Part shown: piece after piece, positions 17,731 to 26,042 of the stretch
Layout: each line of letters starts with the position of its first letter
How positions within the stretch are numbered: position 1 is the first letter of the stretch
NCBI GenBank assembly: GCA_903889245.1
Contig: CAISWQ010000013.1
Span: 1 to 45,536 of the forward strand
Origin: an uncultured Lentisphaerota bacterium
GTDB lineage: Bacteria; Verrucomicrobiota; Kiritimatiellia; CAIQIC01
Direction of reading: 5' to 3'
Length of the DNA: 45,536 bases
Program-made: the position numbers and the translations under genes
The notes under the pieces: generated by a model
Database searches by the model: none
Seen by the model: the letters and a program-made list of their open reading frames with translations, nothing else
Told to the model about the DNA's origin: nothing

Positions 17731-18188
17731 TGAACGCACCGCCCGTCAACGCCGCCGCCCCGACGCCGCTCTGGCGGCGCGGTCTCGTGCTGTTCAAGTT
17801 CATGGCGTCGGGCCTGCCCTCGTTCCTGCTGGCGGTGCCGGCGAACTACCTGCTGGTGGAGTGGGCGCACTGGAACAAGAGCCTCGCCTACGCGCTGATC
17901 ATGGCGGTGCAGGTGACGATCAATTTTTTCATCTGCCGCGCGTGGGTCTTCGGGCGGCGCGACCAGCACGCGCTGTGGAAGGAGTTCAGCGCGTTCTTCG
18001 CCGGCATCATGGCGTTCCGCTGCGGCGACTGGGTGCTCTACACAGCGATGACGTGGCTCTGGCCGACACAGTACCTGCTGATCCAGTGCGGTAACGTGGC
18101 CGTGTTCGGTATTTTGAAGTTTCTGTTCTCAGAGCGGCTCTTCAAACGTCAGGCCACTCCACCGGAGGACCAGCATGCCAACCCCTGA
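17730..18188 (+). CDS. GtrA-family membrane protein
   Basis: A 152-residue protein with four membrane segments and the GtrA signature NFFICRAWVFGRR after the second. GtrA-like proteins are small flippases or accessory proteins for polyprenyl-phosphate-linked sugars (known from O-antigen glucosylation and arabinogalactan decoration). The ATG at 17730 overlaps the previous stop by one base, and its 3' end overlaps the SGNH hydrolase gene by 14 bases. With a GT-C enzyme downstream, this fits a set that carries a lipid-linked sugar across the membrane and adds it to an envelope polymer. Confidence 0.82.
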   Translation: MNAPPVNAAAPTPLWRRGLVLFKFMASGLPSFLLAVPANYLLVEWAHWNKSLAYALIMAVQVTINFFICRAWVFGRRDQHALWKEFSAFFAGIMAFRCGDWVLYTAMTWLWPTQYLLIQCGNVAVFGILKFLFSERLFKRQATPPEDQHANP

Positions 18189-19461
18189 AACGCCCCTGCT
18201 GCGGACGCTCCGCCTGCTGGCGGCCACGGCTCTCTGTCTGCTCGCGGCGTTGATGGCGTTGAAGCTGGTGCTGATGCTGGTGAAAGGTGGCGAGACGGCG
18301 TGGATCATCTGGCACGGCAAGGGCCTTTATGCCGGGCACCCGCTGAAATATCTCGGCGTCGGCACCGCCGCACTGCTGGCCGGCTGGGTGCTGCTCCGGC
18401 TGCGGCGCAACACGGCCCGCGACTGGGCGCAGTGCGCCGGCAAACTGGTGCTGCTGGGTTTCAGCATCGCGCTGACGCTGATCGCCGGCGAAATCGGCCT
18501 GCGCATGTATCTGGTCTCGAAACTGGAGGTCAACTCACTCGACCGGCTGAAGAAGCTGTACCGCGAGGGCAAGAAGCCGGAGGTCCACACCACGCATCCG
18601 ATGTCGGTCATCATCCGGCCGTCGGATGACCCGGCGATTGTCTATGACCTGCAGCCCAAGCTTGAAATGGAGTTCGGCCATCGCAAGCTGCGCACGAACA
18701 GCATCGGCCTGCGTTCCGACAAGGACTACGCGGTGGCGCGCGCCCCCCACAGCGTGCGCCTGGTCGGCATCGGCGACAGCGGCATGTTCGGCTGGGACGT
18801 GGAGCAAAACGAGCCCTATCTGGCGGTGCTGGAAAAACTGCTGGGCCAGCGCGGCGATGGCGTGACTTATGAGGTGCTGAACTTTGCCGTGCCCGGCTAC
18901 AACACCCAGCTCGAGGTCGAGACACTGCGGCGCAAGGCGCTGGCCTACCAGCCCGACGTGGTGCTGGTCGGCTGGTGCGAGAACGATTTCGGCCTGCCGT
19001 TCTTCATGCTGGAGCACGTCAACTTCCGGCGACGCGACATCTCCTTCCTCTACCGGTTGCTCTTTGACCGCCAGAACTATCTCGCCGATGCGTCAGGTGT
19101 CCGGTTCACCGAGCTGCGCAAGTTCAACCAGCAGGACGTACTGCCGGAGATCATGGGTGGCGTGGATGTCGGCGGCGTCCGGCGCGCGTTGCAGGACCTG
19201 AAAACGTTGAGCCAGACCCACGGGTTCAAAGTGCTGCTTGTGGGTCCGCTCGGCGCGCCGATCCGGCAGCTCTGCCAGGAACTGGGCCTGGACACCTATA
19301 ACACGGCGGAGAAAATCCCCGGCGGGAAATATCCCGACGAATACGCGATTCACTTCATGCACCCGGCGCCCGCGGGGCACCGGGTCATCGCGGAGCATCT
19401 CGCGCGCGAGCTGGCCGACCGCGGCTGGCTCGCGCCGCGCGCGACCGTACCAGGAACCTGA
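18175..19461 (+). CDS. Membrane-anchored SGNH/GDSL-family hydrolase
   Basis: A 428-residue protein with three hydrophobic segments in the first 115 residues and an extracytoplasmic SGNH domain from about 190. Block I is GIGDSGMFGW (Ser202), block II FAVPGYN (Gly241), block III GWCENDF (Asn270), and the C-terminal His is in HPAPAGHRVI, so the catalytic set appears complete. SGNH proteins with membrane anchors in glycan clusters often add or remove acyl groups on polysaccharides. The gene overlaps the gtrA-like gene and is followed 2 bases later by the GT39-like gene. Confidence 0.85.
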   Translation: MPTPETPLLRTLRLLAATALCLLAALMALKLVLMLVKGGETAWIIWHGKGLYAGHPLKYLGVGTAALLAGWVLLRLRRNTARDWAQCAGKLVLLGFSIALTLIAGEIGLRMYLVSKLEVNSLDRLKKLYREGKKPEVHTTHPMSVIIRPSDDPAIVYDLQPKLEMEFGHRKLRTNSIGLRSDKDYAVARAPHSVRLVGIGDSGMFGWDVEQNEPYLAVLEKLLGQRGDGVTYEVLNFAVPGYNTQLEVETLRRKALAYQPDVVLVGWCENDFGLPFFMLEHVNFRRRDISFLYRLLFDRQNYLADASGVRFTELRKFNQQDVLPEIMGGVDVGGVRRALQDLKTLSQTHGFKVLLVGPLGAPIRQLCQELGLDTYNTAEKIPGGKYPDEYAIHFMHPAPAGHRVIAEHLARELADRGWLAPRATVPGT

Positions 19462-19463
19462 CC

Positions 19464-22439
19464 ATGACCCCCGAAGCCCCATTGTCCCGCTGGCAACGGT
19501 TTGCGCTGCTGCTGATCTTCCTGCTGGCGTTCGTCCTCCGCTTCGGCGGCTTGAGTCACGATTTGCACGAAGGCCAGATTTATCATCCCGACACGCCCAA
19601 GCAGATTCGCGCGGTGGAGCGCTTCCTCGACGGACACTATTACATCCACTATGGCAACCTCGATTACGATGCCTATCCCTACTTCAACTCGCACCTGATC
19701 GAGTACCTCGTTCGCGCCGCCGCGGTGGTCCACGACGCCGGCCAGCAGGTGCTCGGCCTGCCGGAGAAACCGTTGCGGCCGGATTTTTATGCACTGTTCT
19801 GGTTGACGCGTGTCTGGAATGCGCTGCTGGCGACCCTGCTGGTCCTGGTGGTGTTCCAGCTCGGGCGGGAGAACTGGGACCAGCGCGCCGGGTTCGCCGC
19901 CGCGCTGCTGCTGGCCGTGTCGCCCACCGATGTCACCTGTGCGCATTTCGCCGGCGCCGACACCACCGCCGGTTTCTTTGCCACGTGCGCGGTATTTTTT
20001 GCCTTGCGCATCTACCGGCTCGGCCGCTGGCGTGATTACGCGCTGGCCGCCGTCTGCGTGGCTTTCGGTTTTTCGACGAAGTATCACGCCGGCATGGCGC
20101 TGTTGCCGGTGCTGGCGGCCCATGGCCTGCGCACCGGCGCCTGGCGTGCGCTGTTCCAAGGCCCCTCGCTGGTGCGGCTCGGCTGGCTGGCCTTAATCGG
20201 CCTTCCGGCCACGTTTTTGAGCACGCCGACGTTGATCCATCACTTTTCCGAAACGGTGCAGAACATCTGGGCTTTCTTCTCGCAGATTTCCAGCTACCGC
20301 GGCGTGGAGGAGAGCACGCGGTTCGGCGGCTGGGCCGTCAAGCTGAAGTTCGCCATGGCGCGCAACCTGCCGATCCTGGCGTGGATTCTTTCGCCGTTCG
20401 TCGCGCTCGCCGCGCTGCTGGGCCTGAAGGATGTGTTGCGCCGCCGTCCCGACCCGCGCGCTGCGATCCTCTTCGCGCTGCCGTTGTGCTATTTCTTCAT
20501 CGGCGTCAGCCTGCGCCCGATGGCGCACCCGATTTATCACACGTTGATGACGCCGCTGGTGTTCATCATCGCCGCGGTTGTCTTCACGCGGCCCTTGGGC
20601 CGGCCGGCCAACGAACGGCGCTGGCTGGGCGTGCTGCGGTTGGGCGCGCTCGCCGCCGCGGTGTTCATGCTGTCCACCACCGCCGCCCGGGAAACTTTTT
20701 ATTTTCACCGGCAGGATGTCAGCCGCCTGGCACGGGCGTGGGCCGAGGAAAATATCCCGGCGCAGTTTGGCCTGATCGCCGAGCACTATGCCTTCGAATC
20801 GCAAAAGTTCAGCACCCAGGAGACCCAAGCCGTCGGTCTGGCGTGGGCGGTGACGCGCGATGGGGAGCCGCCCGCCACCTTTCAACAGATCAAAACCTTT
20901 TCGCTCGAACAGGACCGGATGGCGGTTTTCCGCAATATCCCGATCCGTCTCTACCTGAACAGCAACGCGTGGCTGCGACCGCATTTTCAGATGCCGCTCT
21001 TCCAGCGCGCGGCGTCGCGGAATGGCAACACGGTGATCTGCGACAACGGAGCGGAATTCCTGCGCAGCGAGAAACGGATGGAATTGGCACCTTCCCCACA
21101 GCCCGCCCGGCGCTGGCTGGTGCGGCCTGCCGTGCTGCCGCAGGCGTGGCTCGCCGTGCGTAACGGCAGCGCCCCCAACTGGGTCGAGTGCAGCTTGGGC
21201 GGTCAACGGTTCAGGCAGGCGCTTGCGCCACATGCCGTGGCGTGGTGGCCGGTCGAAAACCCGCGCGCCAACTGGGTACGTGAGCCCGGCCATCACTGGT
21301 ATGAGTGGAGCGCCCGCGCCTGCTATGGCCCGGCGACCGCCGTGCTCGCAACCAAGCCCGAAGAGCTGGGTGCGTTTCTGTACAGCGCCGGCCAGCCTGC
21401 CGCGGCCGCGCCACTGCTCACGCCAGCGGCGCTGGCGACGCGCAACCCGGCGCTGGCCGCCCTCGCCCTGCGCGCCGGCGCGCCAGAGCGCGACCGGCTG
21501 GCGCCGCTGGCCGGGCCGCTGGCCGGCTTGCGCACGGAGGCCGATTTCCTGAACCGGTTTGGCATCACACCCGCCTACCTGAACGCGCTCGACTTCCTCA
21601 CGTTCTCCGCCGCCGCGTGCTGTGGCGACGCCGCCACCAACCTCTCACCCCACATTCGCACGCCGTTCACCCACTTCGAGGCCGGTGCCTATACCCTGAA
21701 CCTTCGTGTGCTGCCTACCGACCAGACCCACACAACGGTGCGTTGGCGCGTGACCGCGCTCGACCGGGCCAGCAACGTCTGGTTCACCGCCGAGAGCGCG
21801 CCGGTGTCCGCCGGCAACCGCGATTTCAACTCCGTGCCGGTGGACTTCCACGTAGCGCCCGGTCTGCCGGAGTTGCGCTTGGATGTGCGCCCGAGCACAC
21901 CAAGCCCCTACCGTTTCGACGGGCTGGCCATCCAACCCGACGTGCCCGCGACTGCGCACTGGTTGTTGCAAACACCGGTGGCGGCAACACCGGTAGCCGC
22001 CGCTGCGCCCGGCGTGTTGCACAAGGTGGACACAGTGCTGAAGGACGGCCTGCGCTATACGGCTCTCCGGACCAGCGCCACGAGCATCCGGCGGGGCGGG
22101 AGCCTGGGGTTGAACTTTGATTTTCAGTTTGAACGGCCCGATCTGGATCTCTTCAACCTGGTGGTCTATGTGCACGTCGTCAACGCGGCGGGCGCCACCG
22201 TGTTCCAAGGTGATTACTGCCTGGCGGAGTTGTTGTCCCTGAAGACGGCGCGGCTGGCTTCGCCGGCGGTATGGCGGCAAACCCTCACGGTGCCCGTCAC
22301 CGCTGCACCCGGCGCGTACACCATCCGCACGGGTCTTTATTACCTCGACACCCTCGACCGCCTGCGCGTTGCTTCCAGCCCGCACCCGATCAAGATCAAG
22401 GCGGTGCATTTACCCGGCGAACTGCGCATCACCGAGTGA
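19464..22439 (+). CDS. Large GT39-like membrane glycosyltransferase with soluble C-terminal domain
   Basis: A 991-residue protein. The first 440 residues hold about ten membrane segments. The first loop contains YHPDTPKQIRAVERFLDG, with Asp43 in the position of the catalytic aspartate of PMT/ArnT-type GT-C enzymes. The remaining 540 residues are extracytoplasmic: a long variable region, then beta-rich sequence ending in a module with PGAYTIRTGLYYLDTLDRL, a pattern seen at the C-terminus of other large GT39-type proteins. It probably moves a sugar from a polyprenyl phosphate donor to an envelope acceptor. It is the last gene of the cluster starting at 16108. Confidence 0.78.
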   Translation: MTPEAPLSRWQRFALLLIFLLAFVLRFGGLSHDLHEGQIYHPDTPKQIRAVERFLDGHYYIHYGNLDYDAYPYFNSHLIEYLVRAAAVVHDAGQQVLGLPEKPLRPDFYALFWLTRVWNALLATLLVLVVFQLGRENWDQRAGFAAALLLAVSPTDVTCAHFAGADTTAGFFATCAVFFALRIYRLGRWRDYALAAVCVAFGFSTKYHAGMALLPVLAAHGLRTGAWRALFQGPSLVRLGWLALIGLPATFLSTPTLIHHFSETVQNIWAFFSQISSYRGVEESTRFGGWAVKLKFAMARNLPILAWILSPFVALAALLGLKDVLRRRPDPRAAILFALPLCYFFIGVSLRPMAHPIYHTLMTPLVFIIAAVVFTRPLGRPANERRWLGVLRLGALAAAVFMLSTTAARETFYFHRQDVSRLARAWAEENIPAQFGLIAEHYAFESQKFSTQETQAVGLAWAVTRDGEPPATFQQIKTFSLEQDRMAVFRNIPIRLYLNSNAWLRPHFQMPLFQRAASRNGNTVICDNGAEFLRSEKRMELAPSPQPARRWLVRPAVLPQAWLAVRNGSAPNWVECSLGGQRFRQALAPHAVAWWPVENPRANWVREPGHHWYEWSARACYGPATAVLATKPEELGAFLYSAGQPAAAAPLLTPAALATRNPALAALALRAGAPERDRLAPLAGPLAGLRTEADFLNRFGITPAYLNALDFLTFSAAACCGDAATNLSPHIRTPFTHFEAGAYTLNLRVLPTDQTHTTVRWRVTALDRASNVWFTAESAPVSAGNRDFNSVPVDFHVAPGLPELRLDVRPSTPSPYRFDGLAIQPDVPATAHWLLQTPVAATPVAAAAPGVLHKVDTVLKDGLRYTALRTSATSIRRGGSLGLNFDFQFERPDLDLFNLVVYVHVVNAAGATVFQGDYCLAELLSLKTARLASPAVWRQTLTVPVTAAPGAYTIRTGLYYLDTLDRLRVASSPHPIKIKAVHLPGELRITE

Positions 22440-22514
22440 TAACCACGGCGTTTCGCTGGAATGGGAACCCTGCCCCTTCGCTATTCGTACCAAGCCAGCG
22501 AGACGTGATTGGGC

Positions 22515-22543
22515 TTGCAGCGAATGTCGCCCTCGGCTACAAC
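22515..22543 (+). promoter_or_regulatory. Candidate promoter of the terpenoid operon
   Basis: TTGCAG (22515-22520) and TACAAC (22538-22543) are separated by 17 bases, 18 bases before the PadR start codon. The spacer holds ATGT at 22524-22527, and ACA lies within the -10 box, so the two overlap a loose ATGT-N11-ACA dyad of the kind PadR proteins bind. This would allow self-repression. Both matches are modest. Confidence 0.3.
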
Positions 22544-22560
22544 ACCTGCGCTAATAGACC

Positions 22561-22977
22561 ATGTCCACTAGCAAGACCATCGGGAAAATGCGCGGCGCCT
22601 GCCCCTGCCGGGGCGCGACGCTCGCCAAGCTCGTGCAGCCCGCGATCCTCGCGCTGCTCGCGGAGGGCGGCCTGCACGGCTACGAGATCGTCCAGCGTGC
22701 CGCCGACCTGCCGACACTGCGCGGCAGCCGGCCCGACCCGACCGGCGTCTATCGCCTGCTGCGCGCGATGGCGCGCCGCGGCCTGCTCGCCGCCTCGTGG
22801 GACGCCTCCGAGAAAGGTCCGGCGAAGCGTTGCTATCACCTCACCCCCGCCGGTCGCGACTGCCTCGCGTCGTGGGTTGCCACCCTGAGCGACTATCACC
22901 GCGCGCTCGAGGCTTTGCTGAACCTGACGCGTCGCGCCGCCGGCCGCACCCGCAAGAAAGGCTGCGGCTGCCCGTGA
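22561..22977 (+). CDS. PadR-family transcriptional regulator with terminal Cys motifs
   Basis: A 138-residue winged-helix regulator. The PadR core runs from LAKLVQPAILALLAEGGLHG through the recognition region and the wing (GPAKRCYHLTPAGRDCL). It has unusual cysteines at both ends: CPC at residues 14-16 and CGC at 135-137, plus Cys in the wing, which could bind a metal, an Fe-S cluster or respond to redox state. The gene is first in a co-oriented run that ends with a terpene cyclase, so it probably controls that run. Its TGA overlaps the aquaporin GTG (GTGA). The ligand is unknown. Confidence 0.85.
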   Translation: MSTSKTIGKMRGACPCRGATLAKLVQPAILALLAEGGLHGYEIVQRAADLPTLRGSRPDPTGVYRLLRAMARRGLLAASWDASEKGPAKRCYHLTPAGRDCLASWVATLSDYHRALEALLNLTRRAAGRTRKKGCGCP

Positions 22978-23801
22978 AAGTCCCCGCCTGGCTGGTCGGC
23001 GAATTCTTCGGCACGTTCCTGCTGGTGTTCTTCGGTTGCGGCAGCGTCTGCGCCGCGGTGCTGACCGGCGCGCAGGTCGGCGTGTTCCAGGTCGCCATCG
23101 TGTGGGGACTCGGCATCGCGACGGCGATCTACCTGACCGGCGCGTTGAGCGGCGCGCACCTGAATCCGGCGGTGACGGTGAGCCTGGCGGTCTGGTCGGA
23201 CTTCCCGAAGGCGCGCGTCGTGCCCTACGTCATCACCCAGTTCTGCGGCGCCTTCGCCGCCGCGGCGGCGCTCTACTTCTTGTTCGGCGGCGCGCTGCAA
23301 ACCTACGAGCAGGCGCACAGCATCGTGCGCGGCCAGCCGGGCGGCGAGGCAAGTGCGATGGTCTTCGGCGAATTCTTCCCGAACCCCGGCGGTGCGCCGC
23401 TGACCGACGCCGCGCGCGCCCGCATGAGCCACCTCGCCGCGTTCGGCGCGGAAGTCATTGGTACCGCCATCCTGCTGCTCGTGATTTTCTGCGTCACCGA
23501 CGCGCGCAACAAGGCGCGGCCGCAGGTGCTCACGGCGCTGACGATCGGCCTGACGGTGACGCTGCTGATTTCGCTGCTCGGTCCGCTGACGCAGGCGTGT
23601 TTCAACCCGGCGCGTGACCTTGCACCACGCGTTTTCTCCGCGCTCGCCGGCTGGGGCGCGGGGCCTTTCACGGCGAACGGCTGGGGCTGGCTGACCGTCT
23701 ACATCGTTGCGCCGCTGCTCGGCGGATTGCTGGGCGGTGGTCTTTACAAATTATTTTTCCAACCCGGCTACATGCAAACGGACGAAAAGGAGACTACATG
23801 A
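22974..23801 (+). CDS. Aquaglyceroporin (MIP family)
   Basis: A 275-residue channel with six membrane segments and both NPA boxes: HLNPAV (64-66) and FNPARD (211-213). The Asp after the second NPA-Arg is typical of the glycerol-conducting GlpF branch rather than strict water channels, so a small neutral solute is likely. The start is GTG 22974, overlapping the padR stop; this gives KVPAWLVGEFFGTF as the proper N-terminus. It overlaps the CobW-like gene by ATGA. An aquaglyceroporin inside a terpenoid or metal-maturation operon is unexpected; related channels also pass arsenite or other small hydroxylated metalloids. Confidence 0.9.
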   Translation: MKVPAWLVGEFFGTFLLVFFGCGSVCAAVLTGAQVGVFQVAIVWGLGIATAIYLTGALSGAHLNPAVTVSLAVWSDFPKARVVPYVITQFCGAFAAAAALYFLFGGALQTYEQAHSIVRGQPGGEASAMVFGEFFPNPGGAPLTDAARARMSHLAAFGAEVIGTAILLLVIFCVTDARNKARPQVLTALTIGLTVTLLISLLGPLTQACFNPARDLAPRVFSALAGWGAGPFTANGWGWLTVYIVAPLLGGLLGGGLYKLFFQPGYMQTDEKETT

Positions 23802-24901
23802 GCAAGGCTGGCTATATCCTCATCGGGGGATTTCTCGGCGCGGGCAAGACGACCGCGATCCTCAAGCTGGCGGAGCATCTCAAGGCGCAAGGGAAACGCG
23901 TCGGGCTGATCACCAACGACCAGGCCGGCGGGCTGGTGGATACCTCGCGCGTGCGCGCCGCCGCCTATCCAGTCGAGGAGATCGCCGGCGGCTGCTTCTG
24001 CTGCCGCTTCAATTCGCTGGTCGAGGCCTCGCAGAAGCTCGCGGCCACGGCGCGGCCCGAGGTCTTCCTCGCCGAGCCGGTCGGCAGTTGCACCGATCTG
24101 GTCGCCACGGTCGCCTTCCCGCTGCGGCAGATGTTCGGCGAGCAGTACCGCATCGCGCCGTTCAGCGTGCTGGTGGACCCGGTCCGCGCGGCGCACGTGC
24201 TCGGCCTCGCGAACGGCGCGCAGTTCTCGGGGAAGGTCGTCTATATCTACCGCAAGCAGCTCGAGGAGGCCGACCTCATCGTCATCAACAAATGCGATCT
24301 GCTCGACGCCACGGGCCGCGCCGCGCTGCGGGCTGCGCTCGCCAGGGAATTTCCGCGCGCGGAAATCTTCGAGTGTTCCGCGCGCACCGGCGCGGGCCTC
24401 GACGCGTGGTTCGCGCGTATCACGAGCGCGGAAATCCGCCCGCACACCGCGATGGAGGTGGATTACCAGCTCTACGGGCAGGGCGAGGCGCTGATGGGCT
24501 GGCTCAACGCCACCATCAAGGTTTCCGCGCCGCAACCGTTCGACGGCAACCTGCTGCTGACCGACCTCGCCGCGCGGCTGCGCGCGCAACTGCAAAACGC
24601 CCACGCCGAAATCGCGCACCTCAAGATGACGCTCGCCAGCGGCGCCGACGCGCTCGCCATCGGCTCGGTCAGCTTGGTCCGCCACGACCAGAAGCCGGAA
24701 CTGACGCATACACTGCTCGATCCGCTCACTGCCGGCGAGTTGATCGTGAACCTGCGCGCCGAAGCCGCGCCGGAACTGCTCGAACAGGTCGTCCGCCGCG
24801 TCGCCGCCGGCTGGCTCGGCCTCAAGCTCGACGTCACCAAGCTCGCCAGTTTCCGCCCCGGCCAGCCGAACCCGACCCACCGGCTGAAGAAGTTGGAGTG
24901 A
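23798..24901 (+). CDS. CobW/COG0523-family GTPase metallochaperone
   Basis: A 367-residue P-loop GTPase. Walker A GFLGAGKTT spans residues 11-19, the metal-binding motif GGCFCC residues 64-69, and the guanine-specificity motif NKCD lies near 168. COG0523 proteins use GTP to deliver metals such as zinc or cobalt to target enzymes. The C-terminal region lacks the His-rich stretch of many zinc-type members. It is translationally coupled to the aquaporin gene. The operon encodes DUF116 and ferredoxin proteins, so a role in maturing a metal- or corrinoid-dependent enzyme is possible, but no such enzyme is visible here. Confidence 0.88.
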   Translation: MSKAGYILIGGFLGAGKTTAILKLAEHLKAQGKRVGLITNDQAGGLVDTSRVRAAAYPVEEIAGGCFCCRFNSLVEASQKLAATARPEVFLAEPVGSCTDLVATVAFPLRQMFGEQYRIAPFSVLVDPVRAAHVLGLANGAQFSGKVVYIYRKQLEEADLIVINKCDLLDATGRAALRAALAREFPRAEIFECSARTGAGLDAWFARITSAEIRPHTAMEVDYQLYGQGEALMGWLNATIKVSAPQPFDGNLLLTDLAARLRAQLQNAHAEIAHLKMTLASGADALAIGSVSLVRHDQKPELTHTLLDPLTAGELIVNLRAEAAPELLEQVVRRVAAGWLGLKLDVTKLASFRPGQPNPTHRLKKLE

Positions 24902-25157
24902 TGGAGAATTGGAGTACTGGAGTGTTGATAAGAAAATCCATAGGGTGGAACGCTGGCCTCCGGCGCGTTCGCAGTAGCGGCAGCCTGCGGTCGCCCCCGG
25001 GGGATATGATCCGCTGCCACGAAAGCAGATTTGTGGGTGGGAGCTCCAGCTCCCGCACCACCCAAGCCACACCTACGCGGGAGCTGGAGTTCCCGCCCAC
25101 AAGAATCCACATTCCTCTCATCACTCCAATACTCCAGGACTCCAACACTCCAGAGCC
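24902..25157. repeat. Foldback element with nested inverted repeats
   Basis: This gap between the CobW and ferredoxin genes is made almost wholly of repeats. GGAGTACTGGAGTGTTG near 24911-24927 faces complementary units (CTCCAATACTCCAG, CTCCAACACTCCAG) at 25124-25156. Nested within is a second inverted pair with 24-base arms at 25033-25056 and 25077-25100 (two mismatches), built around GGGAGCTCCAGCTCCC. A related outer-arm pair recurs at 34022-34165. A transcript through it could form a long hairpin and lower expression of the downstream genes. No transposase is present. Confidence 0.75.
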
Positions 25158-25169
25158 CCTTGTGTCATC

Positions 25170-26042
25170 ATGAGCCTTCAACCGCATATTCTTTATTGTC
25201 ACTGCGCCCAGGCGCGGCTGCTGTCCGGCGACGGGCGGCGGGCGGTGCTGGAGCGGCTGTGCGCGTCGGGCGCGGACTTCGAGGCTGTGCCGGATTTGTG
25301 CACGCTGGCGATGCGACGCGAGGTGCTGCTGCAAAAACTGGCGCGCGCGTCGGAACTGATCGTCATCGCCTGCCACGCGCGCGCGGTGCGCGGCCTCTTC
25401 GCCGCCGCGGGCGCCACGCTGCCGGAGCAGAACGTGAAACTGCTCGATCTGCGCGCGCAGCCGGCGGAGGAAATTCTCGCGGCGCTGCCGCCGGCCGGCG
25501 GCGGTGCGCGCGACGCCGCGCAGCTCGCGGCTGAACTCGATACGCAGGCCGGGGCGAAGCCGGTCTGGTTCCCCGTGGTGGATTTTGCGCGCTGTACGCA
25601 CTGCATGCAGTGCCGCAGCTTCTGCCTGTTCGGCGTTTACGGCAAGGACGCCGACGGCAGGCTGGAAGTGCAGCATCCCGAAAACTGCAAACCCGACTGT
25701 CCCGCCTGCGCGCGCGTCTGCCCGGAACTGGCGATCATCTTTCCACGCTACAAGGAAAGCCCGATCAACGGCGGCGAGATCACCGCAGCCGACGCCGCGC
25801 GCGAGCCGGTCAAGGTGAATGTCTCGGCGTTGCTTGGCGGCGATGTCTATGCAGCGTTGCGCCAGCGCAGCGGCTGCACGTGCCAGCGCTTCGCGCCCGA
25901 CCGCGACGCCGAGCAGGCGCGCGCGGAGCGGCAGCAATGCCTGGAGCAGTTGCAGCGCGATCTGGACATTCCGCCCTCCGTGCTGCACTCTCTGCCGCGT
26001 CCCGGCGCCGCGCCGGGCGGTGAGCGAGAAAAACCGACATGA
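25170..26042 (+). CDS. Ferredoxin-type protein with two 4Fe-4S motifs
   Basis: A 290-residue cytoplasmic protein. Cysteines 142, 145, 148 and 152 (CTHCMQCRSFC) and 173, 177, 180 and 184 (CKPDCPACARVCP) fit two [4Fe-4S] clusters. The N-terminal 100 residues look like a Rossmann-type domain that begins ILYCHCAQARL, with CHC at 10-12; a further CTC sits at 236-238. It lacks a signal peptide. Its stop overlaps the start of the DUF116-prenyl synthase gene (ATGA), so it probably supplies electrons or a cluster to that protein or to a partner. I cannot name an established family for the whole chain. Confidence 0.75.
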   Translation: MSLQPHILYCHCAQARLLSGDGRRAVLERLCASGADFEAVPDLCTLAMRREVLLQKLARASELIVIACHARAVRGLFAAAGATLPEQNVKLLDLRAQPAEEILAALPPAGGGARDAAQLAAELDTQAGAKPVWFPVVDFARCTHCMQCRSFCLFGVYGKDADGRLEVQHPENCKPDCPACARVCPELAIIFPRYKESPINGGEITAADAAREPVKVNVSALLGGDVYAALRQRSGCTCQRFAPDRDAEQARAERQQCLEQLQRDLDIPPSVLHSLPRPGAAPGGEREKPT

